A stretch of 8,414 nt of DNA from Bacteroidota bacterium (GTDB lineage: Bacteria; Bacteroidota; Rhodothermia; Rhodothermales; UBA10348). The stretch covers positions 1 through 8,414 of the forward strand of contig JACZYK010000099.1 in the NCBI GenBank assembly GCA_022571135.1, written 5' to 3'. How positions within the stretch are numbered: position 1 is the stretch's first letter; every line of letters starts with the position of its first letter. A program made the position numbers and the translations under genes. Positions 1-4,964 of this stretch are shown one piece after another. The notes under the pieces are model-generated. The model worked only from the letters and a program-made list of their open reading frames with translations. It did no database searches and was not told the origin of the DNA.

Positions 1-2
1 TC

Positions 3-401
3 GGTCTGTCCGGTGAACTGTCGGAAGCTCCCATCCGTGATTACGTCACAGAACAGAAAGGCATCGGCTGCCAATGGACCTTCACGGCCACCGGAGAATC
101 ATTCGAGCATATCGGCCTGATCGAAGGCCCCGCGATAGAAGCAATAATTAATCAGCAATGGCAAGAAGATCTGAATTACAGCGCGGACGGTCCCGGAACC
201 TCTCTGTACGGATTTCTCAACGGGGACCGAATAGGCTTGCTGGAAATATCCAGCGGACCCGCAGACGAAAGCCTCTGCACGGACGACGAGCCATTTGGAA
301 TGTGCTGGGATCGATTGACACCAGAACAGCGCCGGTTCGTTGTAACGCTCAATTTCGCTCAGGGAAGATCCACCGCCGTGTCGTCCGACGAAATGGATTA
401 A
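3..401 (+). CDS. 3' end of an unrecognised protein gene (partial)
   Basis: An open frame enters from the left edge and ends at TAA 399-401, giving the last 132 residues of a longer protein. I do not recognise a family. The composition is protein-like and acidic (for example QQWQEDLNYSADGPG and TPEQRRFVVTLNFAQGR). It has three cysteines, one near residue 20 and two close together around residues 94-102 (SLCTDDEPFGMCW). These could form disulfides if the protein is exported, but the N-terminus is outside the window, so export cannot be judged. No membrane segment is visible. The gene converges on the minus-strand amidohydrolase with only 52 bases between the two stop codons, and I saw no convincing terminator hairpin there. 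The frame is chosen because it is open over the whole 400 bases and ends cleanly before the neighbour. Confidence 0.6.
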   Translation, partial: GLSGELSEAPIRDYVTEQKGIGCQWTFTATGESFEHIGLIEGPAIEAIINQQWQEDLNYSADGPGTSLYGFLNGDRIGLLEISSGPADESLCTDDEPFGMCWDRLTPEQRRFVVTLNFAQGRSTAVSSDEMD

Positions 402-453
402 CGACGTGTTGATACTTCTTGCCTGCGATCACGGGTTGTTCCTTCTTTCGCGG

Positions 454-1767
454 TTAACGCCTTTGCGGCTTCCTCCGGGGATTATTCATTACTCTGGGCG
501 TTTCCCATTCGAATCGGCCATCCTGCTTGTAAACACGTCCATCCTTCATGACGAAGTGCACGCCTCGAATCGCATTGATGTCGTCGAGAGGATTGTGATC
601 GACGGCTACTATATCGGCCGCAGCACCTTGCTTCAACACGCCGCTATTTACACCCAGCAGGTCCGCCGCAAACAGGGTGAACATTTTCAGGATGTAGTCG
701 GCAGGTAGCTCGGCGTCCGTATAGCTGTCCAGGAATTCGAGCGTCAGCTCGCCGCGTGTCCAACCCTCGCGGTAATACTCGACGTCTGAACCAAACGCCA
801 TGGGCGTACCAATCTCATAGGCGCGGCGAATACGGTCTACGAGAGCGGCGTGTCTCTCGGCTCCGTTTCGCGTCGCTGGGAAATCGGTGCCGACGAGAAC
901 CGTACCCATTTCTTTCATAAGCCGGAGTGTTTTGTCGGTCGGCCTGGTTCCATGCTCGATTGAAACCACGCCCGCGAGAGTTGCCCGTCTTATGCCTTCG
1001 TCGCTCGATGCGTGCGCCGCGACCTTAATGCCTACATCACCCGCTTCATCGACTGCAGCCGCAATGTCTTCCACCGAGTAGATGTACGGCTGATTATCGG
1101 TTACCAGTTTGATTACGGTCGCTCCATAATGAATATTTTTTCGGACCGCCAGACGGATTTCGTCTTCCGTATCGGCGTAGATGTATTCCGGGTTGCCGAG
1201 GTCCGGCTTTTCGGGTTGCATCTGAAATTGCCCTCCGAACGGGGCGATGATAATACCGGAAGCGATGATGTTCGGACCTGGAATCCAACCCCCCTCGACG
1301 GCTCGCCGAAGAGCTACGTCCGCATAGAGTGCATTATTTCCGACGTCTCGAACCCAGGTGAAACCAGATTCCAGAAGCGTCCGCGCCTGGGCGACCCCTT
1401 GAATCGCACGAAATGCGGTTGGCTCCAACAGCGTGGTGTAGTAATACGTCCCGTGGTCGTTAATGTCAGCACCTGGCATTTCTGTCATAGCGAGGTGGGT
1501 ATGAGCGTCGATAAGTCCCGGAAGGACATAGGAATCCGAGAGGTCGATTACTTCGGCGCCTGAGGGGATACTAATATTTGAGCCGATTGCCGTTATAAGG
1601 CCATGTTCGATCAGGATAATCTGATTGTCGATCAGTCGACCGGCTTCAACATCGATCATATGCCCGGCCCGGATGGCGGTGACCCGGGTGGATTCCTGGG
1701 CGGCTACTGACAGGGTGCTGAAAAGGAGGAAAAACAGGAAAATGGGCCCTACGAGAACTCGTTTCAT
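454..1767 (-). CDS. Secreted metal-dependent amidohydrolase (Xaa-Pro dipeptidase / imidazolonepropionase-like)
   Basis: This 437-residue protein belongs to the amidohydrolase superfamily, in the branch often annotated as imidazolonepropionase-like or Xaa-Pro dipeptidase. It probably hydrolyses an amide bond of a small substrate outside the cytoplasm. Residues 1-23 form a signal peptide: Lys2-Arg3, a hydrophobic core rich in Phe and Leu, and a likely cut after VAA23. The metal-site set is complete: HTH at 89-91 (DAHTHL), Lys220 (VIKLVTD, the usual bridging lysine), His252 (AAHASSDEG), His272 (IEHG) and Asp328 (FGSDVE). The C-terminal GAAADIVAVDHNPLDD (381-396) is the typical closing strand of the small beta domain. 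Length is normal for the family. The exact substrate cannot be read from the sequence. The ATG is fixed by the signal peptide, although no strong ribosome binding site precedes it. The gene stands alone, convergent with the left-edge gene and divergent from the small membrane-protein gene. Confidence 0.92.
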   Translation of the reverse strand: MKRVLVGPIFLFFLLFSTLSVAAQESTRVTAIRAGHMIDVEAGRLIDNQIILIEHGLITAIGSNISIPSGAEVIDLSDSYVLPGLIDAHTHLAMTEMPGADINDHGTYYYTTLLEPTAFRAIQGVAQARTLLESGFTWVRDVGNNALYADVALRRAVEGGWIPGPNIIASGIIIAPFGGQFQMQPEKPDLGNPEYIYADTEDEIRLAVRKNIHYGATVIKLVTDNQPYIYSVEDIAAAVDEAGDVGIKVAAHASSDEGIRRATLAGVVSIEHGTRPTDKTLRLMKEMGTVLVGTDFPATRNGAERHAALVDRIRRAYEIGTPMAFGSDVEYYREGWTRGELTLEFLDSYTDAELPADYILKMFTLFAADLLGVNSGVLKQGAAADIVAVDHNPLDDINAIRGVHFVMKDGRVYKQDGRFEWETPRVMNNPRRKPQRR

Positions 1768-1968
1768 GACTATTTCGGGTTAGGTGGGAAGGCTTCGGCT
1801 CCGAAATCATCGAGTGCGCAACCGAATAATTAAAACTCGGCAGCAGCTTGATGGATCCAAGTATGTCGCCGAGACACAGGGCGCTTTTGCGAACGAGCTA
1901 TCAGAGGAAGCTGACAGTTAACTGCGCCACACGGAGGGCCGCTCTCGGATGATGACTGGAACCGACTC
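1768..1968. promoter_or_regulatory. Divergent intergenic region with possible promoter for the amidohydrolase gene
   Basis: This stretch separates the amidohydrolase start from the plus-strand membrane-protein gene and must hold the amidohydrolase promoter if that gene is transcribed alone. The most AT-rich patch is around 1823-1836; read on the minus strand it contains TAATTAT (1826-1832), a possible -10 element about 60 bases before the start codon. I could not pair it with a well-spaced -35 element, so the call is weak. The right half also carries the protein-like frames described under the next two entries. Confidence 0.2.
1814..1921 (+). pseudogene. Possible N-terminal remnant of the downstream membrane-protein gene
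   Basis: A short frame begins at GTG 1814 and ends at TAA 1919-1921, giving 35 residues (it includes DGSKYVAETQGAFANELSEE). It overlaps by a few bases the open stretch that leads into the membrane-protein frame from 1915, which reads LSDDDWNRLVEDMRETF across the assumed start. A single extra base near 1918-1920 would join the two frames into one protein. This is inference from how the translations look; no homolog was compared, and 35 codons could be chance. Alternatively it is simply intergenic DNA. Confidence 0.2.
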
Positions 1969-2475
1969 GTGGAGGACATGCGGGAAACGTTTCTTGCACA
2001 TGGAAAGCTTGAGCGCGATGGGTCTTTCCGGTCGTGGAGAAACGGAAATCTTCGGGTTACGGTCGAACCAACCGAATCTGGGTATCGACTTCGCCTGCGA
2101 ACGTTTAAAGGCAGCACGCAGGGTGCTCTATTGGGTAGCTTCGCGGCATTCGCGACCGCATTGGCCTTCCTGGTAGTGCCTACTCTCACAAACAAGCTTG
2201 ACTGGGCAAAGATCACGATCTTGATTTTGACGACGTTGACAGGATTGGGGAATTTCGGGTTTACAGCATTTCGGCCGCCTCGCTGGGCCAATGAGCGAGC
2301 GCGCCAGATGGAGGCGATTTCCGCCAAGGCCATTGAACTTTCTGGTGCTCATCTGGAAACTGAGCCTATAGCATCAGATCCTTCGAGTCTCCTGGACTTG
2401 GATTCGCCGGTGGACTCGGCGGAGGACAAAGATGGCTCAGAGCAGGCCCGTCCGCCGCCTAGAATCCGATTCTAA
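1969..2475 (+). CDS. Small two-helix membrane protein of unknown function
   Basis: As written, this gives 168 residues from GTG 1969. The N-terminal third (1-48) is soluble and mixed-charge, with RSWRNGNLRVTVEPTESGYRLRLRT. Two hydrophobic segments follow, about 52-73 and 80-101, joined by a short loop. Then comes a basic, amphipathic stretch (PPRWANERARQMEAISAKAIEL, about 103-124), and an acidic tail ending in RPPPRIRF. The layout of soluble domain, hairpin of two helices and juxtamembrane helix reminds me of C-terminal regions of uncharacterised proteins in Rhodothermota and Gemmatimonadota, but I cannot name a family. The start is doubtful. GTG 1969 and ATG 1978 lack a ribosome binding site, and the in-frame sequence before them, back to a stop at 1912, reads like coding sequence (SDDDWNRL) without offering any start codon. 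The gene may be a truncated or frameshifted remnant of a longer protein. The base composition matches its neighbours. Confidence 0.6.
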   Translation: MEDMRETFLAHGKLERDGSFRSWRNGNLRVTVEPTESGYRLRLRTFKGSTQGALLGSFAAFATALAFLVVPTLTNKLDWAKITILILTTLTGLGNFGFTAFRPPRWANERARQMEAISAKAIELSGAHLETEPIASDPSSLLDLDSPVDSAEDKDGSEQARPPPRIRF

Positions 2476-2905
2476 ACGACAGGAGATTAGCTGACGGAGT
2501 CAGTGATCGATGATGTGCTGACCGTTTGATCCAGTCCGCGCGTCACCGCCTCTCAATGCACGTGCGCCGATAACCTCGTTTTTTTCGGTCGAATATGCCC
2601 TTCATGGCCCTCGTCGGCAAGAGCTTGTTCCACAATAGTGTCCTCGAAGAACTCGACTGTCAACGGCATGAAGCCAGCCGGCAGCCACGAAACAACGGTG
2701 TCCGTAGACGGACTGGCGAGCGGCATGTACATATACAGAATCACAACATCCACCAAGTGTCAGTCGCCGGGCTTAGTCGTGTTTAAGTGATACAGGGTGT
2801 GCTCCTTCGTCCTCTCCACTTGGACGAATAGATTATTCGCCACCGTGTCCGGAGACAAGCAGTGCGTTAGGCACAAAGTGGCGCAACATGCGAGTTTTCA
2901 TCGTG
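2476..2905. other. 430-base stretch without a convincing gene
   Basis: The region lies between the small membrane-protein gene and the tRNA. It holds one short minus-strand frame (listed separately) and two small inverted repeats. One is CTGAC-GGA-GTCAG at 2491-2503, 16 bases after the membrane-protein stop. The other is CGAATA-GAT-TATTCG at 2825-2839, downstream of the tRNA in its own direction of transcription. Neither is followed by a run of T in the relevant direction, so I do not call them intrinsic terminators. No repeat array, insertion sequence end or second RNA gene is visible. Confidence 0.6.
2553..2756 (-). CDS. Doubtful small ORF, perhaps remnant of a larger gene
   Basis: A 67-codon minus-strand frame with a TTG start (internal ATGs are available) and a stop at 2553. 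The middle reads like a folded protein (VVSWLPAGFMPLTVEFFEDT, then IVEQALADEGHEGHI), with an acidic helix-like segment, and is more protein-like than the opposite-strand frame over the same bases. It has no ribosome binding site, no recognised family and a stop just upstream of the TTG. It could be a small gene, the tail of a decayed gene, or chance. Confidence 0.2.
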   Translation of the reverse strand: MVDVVILYMYMPLASPSTDTVVSWLPAGFMPLTVEFFEDTIVEQALADEGHEGHIRPKKTRLSAHVH

Positions 2906-2989
2906 TACCGAGAGCGGGACTCGAACCCGCACGGGCTTTCGCCCAACGGATTTTAAGTCCGTTGCGTCTACCAATTCCGCCATCCCGGC
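2906..2989 (-). tRNA. tRNA-Leu (anticodon UAA)
   Basis: An 84-nucleotide type II tRNA can be folded by eye on the minus strand. The acceptor 5' strand GCCGGGA pairs with TCTCGGT (G1-U72 and G5-U68 wobbles), with discriminator A73 at 2906. The D arm is GCG/CGC around GAATTGGTAGA. The anticodon stem is ACGGA/TCCGT with loop CTTAAAA, placing anticodon TAA at 2955-2953. The long variable arm GGGC-GAAA-GCCC is typical of leucine tRNA. The T arm is GCGGG-TTCGAGT-CCCGC. The 3' CCA is not encoded (the DNA continues CAC), so it must be added by the CCA-adding enzyme. The tRNA reads UUA and, by wobble, UUG codons. It appears as a single-gene unit, divergent from the deaminase gene. Confidence 0.97.
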
Positions 2990-3000
2990 ATGTATTTCGT

Positions 3001-3029
3001 AAGCTAGCAACTCCCCTTCTTGCGCGCAA
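3001..3029 (-). promoter_or_regulatory. Putative sigma-70-like promoter of the tRNA-Leu gene
   Basis: On the minus strand TTGCGC (3029-3024) is followed after 17 bases by TAGCTT (3006-3001). The spacing is ideal for -35 and -10 elements, and transcription would begin about 6 bases upstream of the mature tRNA 5' end at 2989. The matches to consensus are moderate, and the group's own promoter consensus may differ, so position and spacing are the main support. Confidence 0.3.
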
Positions 3030-3060
3030 TTCGGGCACTTCGGAGGACCCTTTGGCCGCC

Positions 3061-3885
3061 ATGACGGTTCGATTCGCGAAACGCAACGAATACGTGCATA
3101 AAATGCGCTTCGAACCTCAGGCGAGCATGCTGCTTGCCGAAGCTGAAAATGCCACTGAACACGCCTACGTTCCTTATTCAGGAAAGAAAAGCGCTGTGGT
3201 GTTACTCCTTGAAGATGGGGCGCTCATACCCGGCGTTCGAGTCGACAACGCTTCGTTTTCTCTGTCGATAACGGCGCTGATCAATGCATTCAGTACGGCC
3301 GTGGCTCTATGTCGAAAGGATGTCGTTGCCATCGCCTTCAGCCATGCGATGAGCCTGTCGGATCGGGCCTTCATTGACTCTCATGCGTTCGGACCCTTCA
3401 ACCGGGAGACCGAGCGACTACTCGTCCATACAGGACAGATGGGAATCCCCACTCCGGGGGATCCCGTCGATCCATTTGAGACCGCTACCGAAGACGGACC
3501 CATGGCGATGGCACGGGTGATCAGCGAGAGAGCCTTTATCCCGGAGTCGAACTTCCCTGTCGGATGCCTGATGGAGTTGGATGACGGCCGGCTCGTACCC
3601 GGCGTCAACGTCGAACATTCGGAATGGCCGTTTATCCTGTGCGCCGAGAGAAATGCGCTGGGAACGGTTGCCTCTTATGGACTCGAGCAGCCGAGAAATA
3701 TCTATCTCAGTTCTCCAACGAGTGACAAGGCAACGCCTTGCGGCGCCTGTCGTCAGGTGATGGTGGAACTTGCCCCTCAGGCGACGGTTTGGATGGACCG
3801 CGGAAAAGGACCCGTCGAAAAGACTCGCGCCGATGATTTGCTGCCGGGCTATTTTTCCGGAGAAGCCCTCCGGCGAATGATCTGA
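3061..3885 (+). CDS. Two-domain cytidine deaminase-like protein, inactive N-terminal and active C-terminal copy
   Basis: Cytidine deaminases convert cytidine and deoxycytidine to uridine and deoxyuridine in pyrimidine salvage, in the cytoplasm. From ATG 3061 the protein is 274 residues with two copies of the fold. The C-terminal copy (about 147-274) has the full zinc site of the three-cysteine type: CAE at 194-196 (Cys194 ligand, Glu196 proton shuttle) and PCGAC at 226-230 (Cys227, Cys230), with VNVE upstream for the nucleoside. The N-terminal copy (about 20-110) keeps the scaffold PGVRVDNASFSLSI, but the positions matching Cys194 and Glu196 are Thr71 and Leu73, and no PCxxC follows. The start is supported by GGAGGA at 3042-3047, 13 bases upstream; TTG 3052 and ATG 3103 are alternatives. 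The frame stays open leftward through the tRNA, but that part is not coding. It is likely first in a run with the antiporter 50 bases downstream. Substrate preference is unproven. Confidence 0.88.
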   Translation: MTVRFAKRNEYVHKMRFEPQASMLLAEAENATEHAYVPYSGKKSAVVLLLEDGALIPGVRVDNASFSLSITALINAFSTAVALCRKDVVAIAFSHAMSLSDRAFIDSHAFGPFNRETERLLVHTGQMGIPTPGDPVDPFETATEDGPMAMARVISERAFIPESNFPVGCLMELDDGRLVPGVNVEHSEWPFILCAERNALGTVASYGLEQPRNIYLSSPTSDKATPCGACRQVMVELAPQATVWMDRGKGPVEKTRADDLLPGYFSGEALRRMI

Positions 3886-3935
3886 AATCGCACAGAGCGG
3901 GGTATTACAACCAATTTTCTTCAGGACCGGACCGA

Positions 3936-4946
3936 ATGCTCTTTCAATCGATCATATTTCTCCTTGGACTGGGCATCCTGTATTTCGGTGCTGACTGGCT
4001 GATAAGAGCGGCGTCCAGCATCGCCCACCGGTTCGGAATCCGGCCCATGGTAATCGGACTGACCGTGGTTGCCCTGGGTACATCCATGCCCGAGTTTATC
4101 CTGAACTTTTATGCGGTTCTCACGGGCGAGGACGCCCTGGCAATCGGAAATATAATAGGCTCGAATATCGCCAACATCGCCCTCATCCTGGGCGTGAGCG
4201 CCGTTATGCTTCCGCTCGCAGTCGACGCGACTACTCTGCGAAAGGAGTATCCGATCATGGTCGCCGTCGCACTGTTGTTCTATCTGTTGGCCTCCGATGG
4301 AATGATCTCGAGAATAGACGGCGGTATCCTTCTTCTCGGGCTTCTGGCTTTCATGATCTTTATCGTTGTCGATGCGAGAAATCATTCCAGGATTCGCCGG
4401 CGAACCGCCGAAAGGCTTCGAGACACAGGAGAGCCATCCGGCATCCCGGCCTCAGAATCTGTTCCAGATCTGGATATCACTGGGCCCGCGATGAAGGCGC
4501 GGAAACGAGTCGGACTTCTTCTCGGTGGAATGATTGCGCTCACCCTCGGCGCACGCCTGATGGTTGTATCTGCGATCGAGATGGCGCGAATGCTCGATAT
4601 CCACCCCGTTGTCATCGGCCTCACGATCGTGGCCATCGGAACGAGTCTGCCCGAACTGGCGGCGTCCATCATGTGCATAATCCGAAAAGACAGTGATATG
4701 TCCATCGGCAATGTCATGGGCAGCAACATGCTGAATATTCTCTTCGTGGTGGGCCTGGTATCAATCATCCAGCCCATGTCGGTGGAACCCGTCTCCATCT
4801 CCCAGCATTTCCCAGTCATGATCGGGTTCACACTCGTCCTGTACCCGATCGCCAGATTCGGGTATTCCATTTCGAGATTTCAGGGTGGAATTCTCCTCGC
4901 CGGATTCGCAGGATACCTGATCTGGCTGCTACTCCCCCATATCTAG
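3936..4946 (+). CDS. Calcium/sodium antiporter, CaCA family (YrbG-like)
   Basis: This is an inner-membrane cation exchanger, expected to move Ca2+ against Na+ (or another cation). The 336 residues consist of two inverted halves, each with the family signature. In the first alpha repeat these are GTSMPE (48-53) and GNIIGSNIAN (71-80); in the second, GTSLPE (235-240) and GNVMGSNMLN (258-267). The glutamates Glu53 and Glu240 and the asparagines of the GN and GSN motifs are the expected ion-binding residues. Hydrophobic segments fit about ten helices, with a charged cytoplasmic loop at about 147-190 between the halves, rich in Arg and then in Pro, Ser and Asp. Length is normal. AGGA at 3923-3926 lies 9 bases before ATG 3936 and supports this start. 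The gene follows the deaminase by 50 bases and precedes the VWA protein by 18, suggesting co-transcription. Ion specificity cannot be read with certainty. Confidence 0.95.
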   Translation: MLFQSIIFLLGLGILYFGADWLIRAASSIAHRFGIRPMVIGLTVVALGTSMPEFILNFYAVLTGEDALAIGNIIGSNIANIALILGVSAVMLPLAVDATTLRKEYPIMVAVALLFYLLASDGMISRIDGGILLLGLLAFMIFIVVDARNHSRIRRRTAERLRDTGEPSGIPASESVPDLDITGPAMKARKRVGLLLGGMIALTLGARLMVVSAIEMARMLDIHPVVIGLTIVAIGTSLPELAASIMCIIRKDSDMSIGNVMGSNMLNILFVVGLVSIIQPMSVEPVSISQHFPVMIGFTLVLYPIARFGYSISRFQGGILLAGFAGYLIWLLLPHI

Positions 4947-4964
4947 CAATCCGGGCGCGACCTG

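Noticed and set aside
1012..1563. A 183-codon plus-strand frame opposite the amidohydrolase
   Set aside because: The minus strand carries a complete amidohydrolase with signal peptide and all metal ligands; the opposite frame has no domain features.
2491..2503. Inverted repeat CTGAC-GGA-GTCAG after the small membrane-protein gene as a terminator
   Set aside because: Five base pairs with a three-base loop and no following T-run is within chance expectation.
2825..2839. Inverted repeat CGAATA-GAT-TATTCG downstream of the tRNA as a terminator
   Set aside because: The stem is short and AT-rich and no T-run follows on the minus strand; kept only as a note.
2906..2989. G1-U72 acceptor pair in tRNA-Leu as an oddity
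   Set aside because: The E. coli tRNA-Leu(UAA), as I recall its sequence, also begins G and ends its acceptor with U72, so this is not unusual.
3921..4385. A 154-codon minus-strand frame opposite the antiporter
   Set aside because: It mirrors conserved transmembrane coding sequence, and its translation is low-complexity and highly polar; a typical antisense shadow.
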